A stretch of DNA of 64,000 nucleotides from JAAUUE01 sp943370025 (GTDB taxonomy: Bacteria; Cyanobacteriota; Cyanobacteriia; Cyanobacteriales; JAAUUE01), in contig CALRPI020000012.1 of assembly GCA_943370025.1 (NCBI GenBank), positions 23,212 through 87,211 on the forward strand, read 5' to 3'. Both the position numbers and the translations under genes were made by a program. Below, in pieces: positions 1 to 8,130 of this stretch. The notes beneath the pieces are model-generated. The model was not told where the DNA came from. It did not search any database and saw nothing but the letters and a program-made list of their open reading frames with translations. Position 1 is the stretch's first letter; every line of letters starts with the position of its first letter.

Positions 1-29
1 ACCTTCTAGCCATTTTATAAATGACCTCT
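1..29. repeat. Right half of palindromic repeat family P1
   Basis: The window opens inside a copy of a small palindromic element. The bases CTTCTAGCCATTTTATAAAT followed by GACCTCT match the right ends of the copies at 1001-1083 and 33612-33693. The left half lies outside the window. Confidence 0.6.
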
Positions 30-188
30 AAAGTTAAGGATTTTAGCTATAGCTATTAAGCTAAAACCCTTAATAGCTATGGATTTTTATCTAAAGATAC
101 TAAAAAATGCTTGGGAGACTTAAGAGCTAAATTAGGCCGTTTATCAAAGAAAGAATTAAGTTAATTCTCCTCAAGCGATCGTTCTGAC

Positions 189-680
189 CTAGTTGTAGAC
201 TTTGCCACCGCCCCACATTTTGCCAATAATTTTAGGCTGCAAGAGAATGTGACCAGCAATTACCTTCAGGTCTTCATCTTTGAGGTTGCGCATCCGGGGA
301 TAAATATCAGCACTTTCGATACTAGGATGTAATTCTGCAATATTTACTTCCCCGTCGTAGGTAGTAGGATGCTGCATATAATCAACCAATCCGGCAACGC
401 TATCCCGGCGGGGAGTTGCCCCAGCCAAACTATCGGGACCTAGGCTCACGTTAGGGTCTGTCTTCGTTTTGCCCCCAGCATGGCACTGAGCGCAGGCAAA
501 GTTAAATAATTCTTTACCCTTCGTGACATCTTCTAAACTAAGAACAGTGGTTTCTCCCTTGTCATTTAAAGTAACAGTCCGTAGTTCTGTGCTGAGTTCG
601 ATCGCTCTAGCACTACCGACAGCTATATGGAATGTAAAAAAAACTGTAACTACAGCGAGTAATATCAATCGCTTTAACAT
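189..680 (-). CDS. psbV: Cytochrome c550, photosystem II extrinsic protein PsbV
   Basis: PsbV is the lumenal c-type cytochrome that stabilises the oxygen-evolving manganese cluster of cyanobacterial photosystem II. The 163-residue product has a Sec signal peptide with a hydrophobic core at about 5-20 and likely cleavage after ARA at 26. The covalent haem site is CAQCH (Cys63, Cys66, His67), equivalent to mature Cys37, Cys40 and His41. The second axial ligand should be His118 in AELHPS, matching mature His92. The length is normal. The gene is 84 bp downstream of a small same-strand gene (765-971), and a P1 repeat lies beyond its 3' end. No frame defect is visible. The assignment rests on the haem motif, spacing and overall sequence, which I recognise with high confidence. 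Confidence 0.96.
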   Translation of the reverse strand: MLKRLILLAVVTVFFTFHIAVGSARAIELSTELRTVTLNDKGETTVLSLEDVTKGKELFNFACAQCHAGGKTKTDPNVSLGPDSLAGATPRRDSVAGLVDYMQHPTTYDGEVNIAELHPSIESADIYPRMRNLKDEDLKVIAGHILLQPKIIGKMWGGGKVYN

Positions 681-764
681 ATGTTTCCTCTTCTAATCTT
701 ATTCAAACTTTCTCCCAGTTACCACAACGAAATTTTGACGGTAAACTAAGTAAATTTTAAGACA

Positions 765-971
765 TTATGTAGTCAATTTATCTGAGGAATCACAGGGATC
801 GTCTAAAGGGGCTGTTAGAGCTAAAATTACCGCCTTCACATCTTCTAGAGGGAGGCGGGTTGCCGGAGACCGATAGCTAATCCCCAATTTGGTGCATAAA
901 CGCAAAATTTCTTCTGGACTAACGTTGTAGTCAGCCGCCAATTCTGTAATCGATAGATCAGCAAATCCCAT
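765..971 (-). CDS. Small IF-2 N-terminal-like protein
   Basis: This 68-residue protein has the pattern of the small helical domain found at the N-terminus of translation initiation factor IF-2. It reads SITELAADYNVSPEEILRLC, then a KLGISY segment and a second helix rich in Leu, Val and Ala. Similar short stand-alone proteins occur in cyanobacteria next to photosynthesis genes and are often annotated simply as IF-2-like. No catalytic residues are seen, so a binding or regulatory role is only inference. It may be co-transcribed with psbV downstream. The start ATG is the only good one; the C-terminus is acidic and polar. Confidence 0.7.
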   Translation of the reverse strand: MGFADLSITELAADYNVSPEEILRLCTKLGISYRSPATRLPLEDVKAVILALTAPLDDPCDSSDKLTT

Positions 972-1000
972 ATCCTCAAACCATTTTTGATTGCTTAATT

Positions 1001-1083
1001 AGAGGCTATTTATAAAGTCTGATTTTGCGCCCTCTCCGAGGGCGCAAAATCAGACCTTCTAGCCACTGTTATAAATGTCCTCT
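1001..1083. repeat. Palindromic element, family P1
   Basis: The element has terminal inverted repeats AGAGGCTATTTATAAA and TTATAAATGTCCTCT. They enclose a GC-rich hairpin, TCTGATTTTGCGCCCTC followed by its complement. The same ends occur at 1-29, 3186-3273, 33612-33693 and 57173-57196 around different cores. It lies between two minus-strand genes and could act as a terminator for 1195-1764. Confidence 0.75.
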
Positions 1084-1131
1084 CAGAGATTTCCCACAGC
1101 GTGGGGAATCTCTGACTTTTTTCATAATGCT

Positions 1132-1191
1132 AGAGGTTCTTGCCGGCTGAGGGTCGTCGAAGCCCGCAAGAACCTCCAAAGGCGTAAGTCC
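1132..1191. repeat. Hairpin repeat, family P5
   Basis: A hairpin (arms AGAGGTTCTTGC and GCAAGAACCTC) has a loop containing GGCTGAGGGTCGTCGAAGCC, followed by GCGTAAGTCC. The loop and tail recur at 50223-50284 and 58942-59038, and the loop alone at 36916-36978 and 60254-60297. It abuts the 3' end of the minus-strand gene 1195-1764 and may terminate it. Confidence 0.7.
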
Positions 1192-1194
1192 TGA

Positions 1195-1764
1195 TTAATA
1201 TTCGGGGATTAAAATGGGCACATCCTCGCTTTCTTCCCCAACAACAGAGATAACAAAGGGTAAATTTGCTCCTTGCAGACCTCTACAGATGCGCTGGGGA
1301 GTTTCTGGCAAGATCACGAATAGGGGATAGAGGCGATCGGTTATTTCACTATAAATATGCTGATAGCCATGGGGCATCATCCACTCATACTCTTGTTCCA
1401 GCAGCACTTGAGTCTGCCGCCAGCGTCCCAACAGGTCAGAAAAATCTTCCTCCGGGCGGTGAATAAAAATAAAAATCTCCCCATCCATTTTTACCTGCCA
1501 CTCTGGGTCACAGAGAATTATCGCCAGATCACAGGGCAACTGAATGGCACTTTTTTCTCCACCTAAATAGCTTGTCTCTGAGTTAGATTTTTTACCCCGG
1601 GTTTTAATTACTGGCAGGGGAATGGTGACCATACTCGACTCTGGACGGCGCATACTGGGCAACATTTCTAGGTAAGGGCGGAATTGCTTCAGCAGCGCGA
1701 TCGCCCCTTCATGATGGCAATATTCTGCCAGTAATTGTTCGTAATTGGATTTTTTATAATACAT
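1195..1764 (-). CDS. Hypothetical cyanobacterial protein
   Basis: I do not recognise this 189-residue protein. It has no signal peptide or membrane segment. A central basic linker (around 55-62, TRGKKSNSE) separates a helical N-terminal part, containing EYCHHEGAIALLKQF, from a mixed beta/alpha C-terminal part rich in Trp, Tyr and Ile with PEWQVKMDGEIFIFIHRPEE. The tail is acidic (GEESEDVPILIPEY). The fold could be a small soluble binding domain. It is isolated between repeat elements, downstream of pilC on the same strand, with a 123-bp gap, so a link with pilus biogenesis is not supported. Shadow frames on the plus strand overlap it but lack ribosome sites. Confidence 0.7.
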   Translation of the reverse strand: MYYKKSNYEQLLAEYCHHEGAIALLKQFRPYLEMLPSMRRPESSMVTIPLPVIKTRGKKSNSETSYLGGEKSAIQLPCDLAIILCDPEWQVKMDGEIFIFIHRPEEDFSDLLGRWRQTQVLLEQEYEWMMPHGYQHIYSEITDRLYPLFVILPETPQRICRGLQGANLPFVISVVGEESEDVPILIPEY

Positions 1765-1780
1765 GAGCTTGATTTCGGTA

Positions 1781-1879
1781 TATGGGCATCCTAGATCATT
1801 CGCTAAATTAAATTGCTTCTGGTAAATAGTTTCATCTGCCTTTGGTGGGTGAAACTATTTAGCCGGATCACTCTTATAG
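1781..1879. repeat. Palindromic element, family P2
   Basis: A hairpin with arms AAATAGTTTCA and TGAAACTATTT is flanked by outer ends resembling TATGGGCATCCTAGATCATT and GGATCACTCTTATAG. The segment TTGCTTCTGGTARATRG is shared with the copy at 6673-6773. Related copies are at 10121-10209 and 21532-21628. It lies just past the stop of pilC, in the opposite direction to its neighbour's start. Confidence 0.65.
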
Positions 1880-1887
1880 ATGGCTTC

Positions 1888-3117
1888 TTAACCCATTTTA
1901 TCAAACATGCCAAAGAGAGGCAGGTACATTGATAACAAGATCACGGCTACCATCCCTGCCAGACCCACCATCATAATTGGCTCCAAAATACTCGTCAGAG
2001 CTTTGACAGCTTGTTCTACTTCTTCTTCGTAGAAATCAGCCACCTTCATTAACATGGCATCTAGTTGCCCCGTTTCTTCGCCAATAGAAATCATTTGGAT
2101 CGACATGATCGGGAAGACGTTAGCCCGTTGTAGGGCAATACTCATCATCCCCCCCTGTTCAATTTCTGCCATACAGCCAGCTACGGCATTGGTGATTACT
2201 TGATTACCAGCGGTCTCCTTCACAATTTCTAAGGAGGTAAGGATAGGCACTCCAGAGCGGGTCAGCGTGCCAAAAGTACGGCTAAAACGAGCGATCGCTG
2301 ACTTCTCATTTAAATCCCCTAAAATAGGAGCCTTGAGCAATAGCCCATCAATTTGCAATCTACCAACGGGAGTTTTATAGTAGAGCTTAAAAGCATTAAT
2401 AGTCCCAACAATCACGGCGATAACCATAATGATCCAGTAATTCTGCTTCGGTGGCGGCAGAAATGGTCCCCGCAGCACTTCACTGATATTCATCATTACT
2501 TGAGTTAGGAGGGGCAACTCTCCCCCTAAACTCGCAAACACATTAGCAAAAATAGGGAGTAAAAATACTGTCATCCCAATAAATACTATAAAGGCAATAA
2601 AGCCCACTACTGTAGGATAAGCCATGGCTGATTTAACTTGCCCTTGGAGACGAGCAGTGTCCTCTAGTACTTTTGCCAAACGGTTTAATACTTCGTCTAG
2701 TACCCCGCCAATTTCTCCAGCCTGTACCATGCTGATATACAGCTTATCAAAACACTCTGGATGTTTCGCCATGGCTACAGAAATATCCGTCCCCTGTTGG
2801 ACTTCCGCACTGATCGCCATTAGGGCTTTTTTTAGTTTAGGATTGGCACATTGTTCAGATAAAACCCCCAAGCAACGTACCATTGCCACCCCTGCATTGA
2901 CCATCGCTGCAAATTGTCGGGAAAATACAGCTTTATCTTTGACACTTACGGAGGAGAAATCAAAGGAAAATTTAAAACCTTGTTTCTCTTGGAGTTCTCG
3001 AACAGAGTAGCCTTTGCTACGGAGCATGGCACTAGCTTCGATCAGGGTCGGAGCCACTACTTGTTCTTTTTTGGTTTTTCCAGCTTGGTCTCTAACTTCG
3101 GCAATATAGGTAGGCAT
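1888..3117 (-). CDS. pilC: Type IV pilus inner-membrane platform protein PilC
   Basis: PilC is the polytopic inner-membrane platform on which the PilB and PilT motors act during extension and retraction of type IV pili. The 409-residue product shows two copies of the T2SF/GspF domain (about 70-195 and 275-400), each starting with a helical segment of the type FSRQFAAMVNAGVAMVRCL or FSRTFGTLTRSGVPILTSLE. Hydrophobic segments are visible at about 170-195, 228-245 and 378-400. The N-terminal region (SAMLRSKGYSVRELQEKQG) is the usual cytoplasmic extension. It is the third gene of a pilB-pilT-pilC series on the minus strand, the standard cyanobacterial order. The length is normal and no lesion is seen. 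Confidence 0.95.
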   Translation of the reverse strand: MPTYIAEVRDQAGKTKKEQVVAPTLIEASAMLRSKGYSVRELQEKQGFKFSFDFSSVSVKDKAVFSRQFAAMVNAGVAMVRCLGVLSEQCANPKLKKALMAISAEVQQGTDISVAMAKHPECFDKLYISMVQAGEIGGVLDEVLNRLAKVLEDTARLQGQVKSAMAYPTVVGFIAFIVFIGMTVFLLPIFANVFASLGGELPLLTQVMMNISEVLRGPFLPPPKQNYWIIMVIAVIVGTINAFKLYYKTPVGRLQIDGLLLKAPILGDLNEKSAIARFSRTFGTLTRSGVPILTSLEIVKETAGNQVITNAVAGCMAEIEQGGMMSIALQRANVFPIMSIQMISIGEETGQLDAMLMKVADFYEEEVEQAVKALTSILEPIMMVGLAGMVAVILLSMYLPLFGMFDKMG

Positions 3118-3185
3118 AGGTACATTCCTTGGCTAATTAGCTCTATCCTAGTGGTTTTTAGTTTTAATAGCTCTAGTCAATCCTT

Positions 3186-3273
3186 TAGAAGTTATTTATA
3201 AAGTGGCTAGAGGGTAGGATTTTCCACCCCCGGCGAGAAAACCCTATCTTTTATTTATAAATAAGCCTTCTAC
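3186..3273. repeat. Diverged palindromic element, family P1, overlapping the pilT stop
   Basis: Ends AGAAGTTATTTATAAAG and TTTATAAATAAGCCTTCT flank an imperfect hairpin core (AGGGTAGGATTTTC against GAAAACCCTATCT). The right end overlaps the pilT stop codon at 3270-3272. It sits between pilT and pilC and could attenuate transcription into pilC. Confidence 0.65.
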
Positions 3274-4379
3274 ATTTTTGAGGCGGCGATCGAAGCAGAA
3301 CTACCGCCTAATAGGCGCTGTAGTTCATCGGGCTTGGCAGCTTTGCCCATAGCAGCTTCAAAGCTAATTGCCCCGTTTTTGACATAGCCGGCTAGGGCTT
3401 GCTCCATCGTCTGCATCCCCATTTTCATCCCTGTCTGGATCGAGCCATACATCATACTGGTCTTACCTTCCCGCATCAGGTTAGCGATCGCTGGGGTGAC
3501 AATCATAATTTCTTGCACCATCACCCGTCCATACTCCCCGGGCTTGACGTTTTTCTTGGGGCAGAGACATTGACTAAATACTGCTAATAAAGATTGGGAT
3601 AGCTGGGCGCGGATTTGGGGCTGTTGGATCGGCGGGAACACATCAAGAATCCGATCAATCGTACTAGCTGCGGAGTTGGTATGGAGCGTCCCAAACACTA
3701 AGTGTCCTGTTTCTGCAGCAGAGATAGCTAGAGCAATAGTTTCTAAATCCCGCATTTCTCCCACAAGAATAATATCTGGGTCTTGACGTAGTGCCCCCCG
3801 GAGGGCATTAGCAAAACTTTTGGTATCTTCACCCCTAGCTCGTTGGTGAAATAGGCTTTTCACATTCGGGAATACATACTCGATCGGGTCTTCAACAGTC
3901 AGAATATGCTCGGCTCTGGTGCGATTAATCAAATCTAGCATGGCAGCCATTGTCGTTGTCTTCCCAGACCCAGTTTGCCCTGTCACCAACACCAATCCCC
4001 TAGGGCGGTGAGTCATTTCTCGGACAATATCTGGCAACCCTAACATATCAAAGTTAGGAATTTTAGACGACAAAGCCCGCATACAGGCAGCGTAGGAACC
4101 CCTCTCTTTGTATACATTTAAGCGGAATCTAGCTAAACCCTTGACTCCATAGGAGGAATCTAGCTCCCAGTTCATTTCCAAATCTTTCCGCTGCTGGTTA
4201 TTGAGCATACTAAAAATCAAGCGTTGGGCATCTTGGGAGGTGAGCATTTCACCAAACTGGGGTTGGGGTCCTAATTTACCACTAACCCGAAAATAAAGAG
4301 GCGCTCCAGCTTGAATATGGACATCGGAGCCGCCTTGCTCCACTAGGCTTTCGAGAATGTCTTCAATCATTAGTTCCAT
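3270..4379 (-). CDS. pilT: Type IV pilus retraction ATPase PilT
   Basis: PilT is the hexameric cytoplasmic ATPase that depolymerises type IV pili, powering twitching and DNA uptake. The 369-residue protein has a PAS-like N-terminal domain and a RecA-like domain. Walker A is GQTGSGKT (134-141), Walker B is IILVGEMRD (203-211), and the His box is GHLVFGTLHTN (225-235). The C-terminal AIRNLIRE-type retraction motif appears as AIANLMREGK. These features distinguish PilT from the larger PilB encoded just upstream. The gap to pilC is 152 bp and holds a P1 repeat. Its C-terminus ends in a short Ser/Ala-rich tail, which is common. Confidence 0.96.
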   Translation of the reverse strand: MELMIEDILESLVEQGGSDVHIQAGAPLYFRVSGKLGPQPQFGEMLTSQDAQRLIFSMLNNQQRKDLEMNWELDSSYGVKGLARFRLNVYKERGSYAACMRALSSKIPNFDMLGLPDIVREMTHRPRGLVLVTGQTGSGKTTTMAAMLDLINRTRAEHILTVEDPIEYVFPNVKSLFHQRARGEDTKSFANALRGALRQDPDIILVGEMRDLETIALAISAAETGHLVFGTLHTNSAASTIDRILDVFPPIQQPQIRAQLSQSLLAVFSQCLCPKKNVKPGEYGRVMVQEIMIVTPAIANLMREGKTSMMYGSIQTGMKMGMQTMEQALAGYVKNGAISFEAAMGKAAKPDELQRLLGGSSASIAASKM

Positions 4380-4612
4380 AGCGCGTAGATATCCTTGAGT
4401 ATGATGTTTGATTAATAGTGATTAGTACCTAGAAATTGCCAACTGTTCCTGACACTCGTTATATTTCGGAAATGGTGTGGGTTGAGATTAAATCTCTGGA
4501 GAACCCAGATAAGTTAACTAGATAAATTTAATATGCCCCGAGTTGAGATTTGATCTTGCTTTAAATCTGGTTTCTGATCCCATTCCTCAATTAATTTTGT
4601 CTAGGTTTGACT

Positions 4613-6619
4613 CTAATGCTGGTCTTGGAAGCGGGGAGTCATGCAGTAGGGGCAGTCGACCCATTCTTGCTTGAGTTCAGCATGGCAAGTCCGACAGGTT
4701 AGCACCGCTTTACGTTTTGCTTTTAGCTCCGACTCTAGACCAGAATCGGTAAAGGTCACCCGTTCCACTTCCTCTAAGGTGGTATGTCCCTGCTGCACTA
4801 GCTCTAGGCTGTAGGCAAGGAGGGTTTTCATCCCATCTTCCACGGCAGCTTCCTTAATCGTAGTAGTGGGGGCGGCTTCATTAATTAGGGCTTGCAAGCG
4901 TTCGGTCACCCGCATGAATTCGTAGACCCCAACCCGACCTTTATAGCCGATCCCATTGCATTTTTTGCAGAGGGCATTCTTAGTCCGGAGAGCTGCGATT
5001 TGATCCTTAGGAACAGTATTTGCTTTGTAGATGGTAATCTCGCTGTCGAGGGAAGCCGACAGCCCAAATCTAGCGAGTTCCTCCCGGGTAGGAGTGTAGG
5101 GGACACGACAGTCGGTACAGACTTTCCGCATCAGTCTTTGAGCCAAGACCCCTAATAATGCCCCGCCCACCATGAAAGGTTCTACGCCCATTTCATCTAA
5201 TCTGGCGATCGCCCCTGCCGCATCGTTGGTGTGTAGGGTAGTTAATACCAAGTGTCCAGTCAACGCTGCTTCGATCGCCGTCTTGGCTGTTTCCTTGTCT
5301 CTAGTTTCTCCCACCAGAATTACATCTGGGTCTTGACGCATAAAAGCCCGGAGAATATTCGGGAAGTCCATCCCTTTTTCCCGAATTACTTGAACTTGGG
5401 TAATCCCCGGCAGGGCGTACTCGATCGGGTCTTCGGCGGTACTAATATTGACAGCGGGATCGTTTCTTTCGGCTAATACCGAATAGAGACTGGTGGATTT
5501 CCCAGAGCCGGTAGGCCCAGTCACCAGAATCAAGCCAAAGGGACGGCTGGCGGTATCCCTGACCATTTGCAAGGTATCGGGATCTGTGATCAGTTTGTCT
5601 AAGCCCAGTTGGGTGGCTGAGTTATCAAGGATCCGTAAAACTATTTTTTCGCCGTAACGGCTGGGGAGGCAGTTGACCCGAAAGTCTACTTTTCTGCCTT
5701 GGAAGACCCGGCGAATTTTGCCATCTTGGGGCGATCGTCGCTCTGCAATATTTAACTCCGCCATGATCTTAAACCGAGCCGCCACAGAAGAGGCAATTTT
5801 CTTCGGCAGGGGATCAAAGGATTCCTGTAGCACCCCATCCTTGCGATAGCGGATACGCAGGGTTTCTTCTTGGGGTTCAAGGTGAATATCCGATACTCCT
5901 TCTTGGATGGCTCTGGCTAATATCTTATTCACAAGGTTGACGATCGGTGCAGCCTGAGCTTCTTCGGTGTTTAGGTCATCACCAGTAGCATCATATTCAT
6001 CACCGCCATCTAAGAGATCTAACCCTTCCAAATCCTTAGACACATCAACAGATTTGGCAATCTCGGTAGCTTTTTCTTTTTCTACCTTTTCATCAAGGTA
6101 GTGGGAAATTAATTTTTGGTAATCCTCAATGCTAATTACCATTCTTTGCAGGGAAACACCTTGGGGACGAAGAATCCGGTTCAGGTCATCTTGAGCACTG
6201 AGGTTGTCTGGCTCCACCATGGCCACTAGAGCGATCGGCGGCGTAGCTTCATCATTTCTGGCTACAGGCAATAGTTTTGCCCGCCGGCAAATATCTAAAG
6301 GGATCAGGGATTCGATTAAACTACTGACTGTAACGGGGTCAATATCACGAATTTCTGGATCAAGGGATTCTACACCGTAGAGAATTTTTAATTCAAATAA
6401 CTGCTGTTTTTTGTACTGCCGCAGTAATTCTGGGGGCAGTTGCTTGCCCGTAAGACCTTCCAACACCTCTACTAGGGGGCGGTTAGATTTACGAGATTCG
6501 GTGAGAGCCTGCTTCATCTGGTCTGGCTCGACGTAGCCAGCTTGAATTAGTTTATTCCCAAAGGGGGAAAACTCGTTGCGAACTACCAATGCGCGTCTTT
6601 GAGAGGAGGATTGAGTCAT
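4613..6619 (-). CDS. pilB: Type IV pilus extension ATPase PilB with extra zinc ribbon
   Basis: PilB drives pilin polymerisation. The 668-residue product has an N-terminal MshEN-like region (about 15-170) and an acidic linker (185-220). A GspE/PulE ATPase domain follows, with Walker A GPTGSGKS (368-375), Walker B VILVGE (433-438) and the His box GHLVLTTLHTND. Four cysteines of the usual zinc site are Cys501, Cys504, Cys551 and Cys554. After the normal end there is a second CxxC...CxxC pair (Cys642, 645, 656, 659), a small zinc ribbon. It is divergent from the grpE-dnaK-dnaJ cluster, a neighbourhood known in other cyanobacteria, and is first in the pilBTC series. Confidence 0.96.
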   Translation of the reverse strand: MTQSSSQRRALVVRNEFSPFGNKLIQAGYVEPDQMKQALTESRKSNRPLVEVLEGLTGKQLPPELLRQYKKQQLFELKILYGVESLDPEIRDIDPVTVSSLIESLIPLDICRRAKLLPVARNDEATPPIALVAMVEPDNLSAQDDLNRILRPQGVSLQRMVISIEDYQKLISHYLDEKVEKEKATEIAKSVDVSKDLEGLDLLDGGDEYDATGDDLNTEEAQAAPIVNLVNKILARAIQEGVSDIHLEPQEETLRIRYRKDGVLQESFDPLPKKIASSVAARFKIMAELNIAERRSPQDGKIRRVFQGRKVDFRVNCLPSRYGEKIVLRILDNSATQLGLDKLITDPDTLQMVRDTASRPFGLILVTGPTGSGKSTSLYSVLAERNDPAVNISTAEDPIEYALPGITQVQVIREKGMDFPNILRAFMRQDPDVILVGETRDKETAKTAIEAALTGHLVLTTLHTNDAAGAIARLDEMGVEPFMVGGALLGVLAQRLMRKVCTDCRVPYTPTREELARFGLSASLDSEITIYKANTVPKDQIAALRTKNALCKKCNGIGYKGRVGVYEFMRVTERLQALINEAAPTTTIKEAAVEDGMKTLLAYSLELVQQGHTTLEEVERVTFTDSGLESELKAKRKAVLTCRTCHAELKQEWVDCPYCMTPRFQDQH

Positions 6620-6672
6620 AGAGCCGGATGTAGATATCTCCTTATCGTCATCATTCCCAATAATCCAGTGAC

Positions 6673-6773
6673 CATAGCAGTCCTAAATCATTTGCTAACC
6701 GTTGTCAAGTCAACTTGCTTCTGGTAGATGGCTTCACCAGCCTGCGGCTGGTGAAGCCATTTAGGATCGCTAT
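6673..6773. repeat. Palindromic element, family P2
   Basis: Terminal inverted repeats read about CCATAGCAGTCCTAAATCAT and ATTTAGGATCGCTATAT. The inner hairpin has arms GATGGCTTCACCAGCC and GGCTGGTGAAGCCAT with loop TGC. It lies in the roughly 450-bp divergent spacer between pilB and grpE. The left part shares the TTGCTTCTGGTAGATG segment with the copy at 1781-1879. Confidence 0.75.
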
Positions 6774-6909
6774 ATCCTAGTCAAAATTTATAGGTTTTAC
6801 TAGTTTATCAAGATTTATATTCCCTAGCATAACTGACATCAGGGAAACTAGCTTACTTTCTGTTGAGGAAGTTGGGTATCCTAAGAAGAGCAGGATTAAG
6901 ACATTTTCG

Positions 6910-7056
6910 ATGATAGTATATAAAAAATCCGTTTCAGCTTGTTCTAATACTAAATTTTTCTGGGGTATTTGGGGTTATGCGGCAGGACTCCTCCATTTTG
7001 ATCTAGTGTTAGTACTGGCGGCGATAATGCTATGGTTTGCTGTTTTGCAAAATTGA
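6910..7056 (+). CDS. Possible 48-residue single-span membrane peptide upstream of grpE
   Basis: An ATG-started frame encodes 48 residues, beginning MIVYKKSVSACSN and continuing into a hydrophobic stretch of about 25 residues (GLLHFDLVLVLAAIMLWFAV) that would form one transmembrane helix. It ends 13 bp before the grpE ATG, so the two could be co-transcribed. The upstream site (AGCAGGATTAAG) is only a weak Shine-Dalgarno match, and the family is not one I recognise. The positive-inside pattern (KK before the helix) is plausible. It may be a chance frame in the leader. Confidence 0.35.
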   Translation: MIVYKKSVSACSNTKFFWGIWGYAAGLLHFDLVLVLAAIMLWFAVLQN

Positions 7057-7069
7057 ATCAAGGGGAACT

Positions 7070-7834
7070 ATGAACGAGCAAGAACAACAGCTAGATAATG
7101 TCAATAACGATATACAGGAGCCGGGTAAAGAGGCTATTGCCACCCCACTCGAAGATATGGAAGATATTAGTGGAGCAGCGGACATAGACCTGCCAGATTT
7201 TAGTGCTAATCCAACGCCCGCTGACTCTGAGGCTGCTTACTGGGAAGCTATGGCAGCAGATGTCACCCAAGCTGATGAGACGGCGATCATGCTAGCGGCT
7301 ATCCAGCAAGAGAATTTGATTCTCAAAACTCAGTTAGAAGAAAGGGGACAGCAACTAGAGAGTGTTAAGTCTCAGTATGCCCGTCTAGGAGCTGACTTTG
7401 AGAACTTTCGCAAACGCACTCTCAAGGAAAAAGAAGATGCAGAGGTGCAGATCAAAGGAGCAACTATTAAAGAGCTGTTGCCCGTAGTAGATAACTTTGA
7501 CCGGGCTAGATCCCATATCAAGCCCCAGAATGATGGGGAAATGAACATCCATAAAAGCTATCAGAGTGTCTATAAACAATTAGTGGACTGCCTCAAGCGG
7601 GTGGGAGTTTCCCCCATGCGACCCGAGGGCGAGCCTTTTGACCCTAATTTCCATGAGGCGGTGATGCGAGAAGCTACGGCGGAATATCCAGAAGGGGCAG
7701 TGGTGGAACAACTAGTGCGGGGATATACCTTAGGAGATCGCGTCCTGCGCCATGCCATGGTCAAAGTCGCTGCGCCCCCAGAGGATGCGCCTACACCATC
7801 AACGCCTGCTAGCGAAGAGGCATCCGAGAATTAA
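7070..7834 (+). CDS. grpE: Nucleotide exchange factor GrpE
   Basis: GrpE releases ADP from DnaK and acts as a thermosensor in the Hsp70 cycle. The start is placed at ATG 7070, 7 bp after AAGGGGA, rather than the upstream in-frame ATG at 7037, giving 254 residues. An acidic, probably disordered N-terminus of about 75 residues is followed by the long coiled coil (ENLILKTQLEERGQQLESVK) and the core GADFENFRKRTLKEKEDAE. The beta-wing domain follows, containing FDPNFHEAVMRE and the late GYTLGDRVLRHAMVKV. These are hallmark GrpE segments. It precedes dnaK and dnaJ on the same strand in the order usual for cyanobacteria. A short Pro/Glu-rich tail ends the protein. Confidence 0.95.
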   Translation: MNEQEQQLDNVNNDIQEPGKEAIATPLEDMEDISGAADIDLPDFSANPTPADSEAAYWEAMAADVTQADETAIMLAAIQQENLILKTQLEERGQQLESVKSQYARLGADFENFRKRTLKEKEDAEVQIKGATIKELLPVVDNFDRARSHIKPQNDGEMNIHKSYQSVYKQLVDCLKRVGVSPMRPEGEPFDPNFHEAVMREATAEYPEGAVVEQLVRGYTLGDRVLRHAMVKVAAPPEDAPTPSTPASEEASEN

Positions 7835-8130
7835 CCTAGGTAATTATTCCCTAAGGCTAAGAAGTTAGCCAGCTAAACTCTATAGACTAAAATTCATCTA
7901 GAGAAAACACCCAAAACCCCAATTAATCACCATTTGGCTAGTTATTTGGCGATGATCATTCCTCGACTAGGGGCAGCAAGTTGATGATCAAAGTTCAACA
8001 TAATAGCGAAAAATAGTAAAAAAGTGAATAATATGGGGAATGATATAGCTAAGTAGGTTTAAGTAAATTCAAGTAATCCACCCATTACTTCACAACTGTT
8101 AACCAAAAAGGAAATTAACTCTAAAATCCT

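Noticed and set aside
7037..7069. Upstream ATG for grpE
   Set aside because: The ATG at 7070 follows AAGGGGA at the right distance and starts the typical acidic GrpE N-terminus.
7835..8130. CIRCE operator upstream of dnaK
   Set aside because: No TTAGCACTC-N9-GAGTGCTAA-like inverted repeat is present in the spacer.
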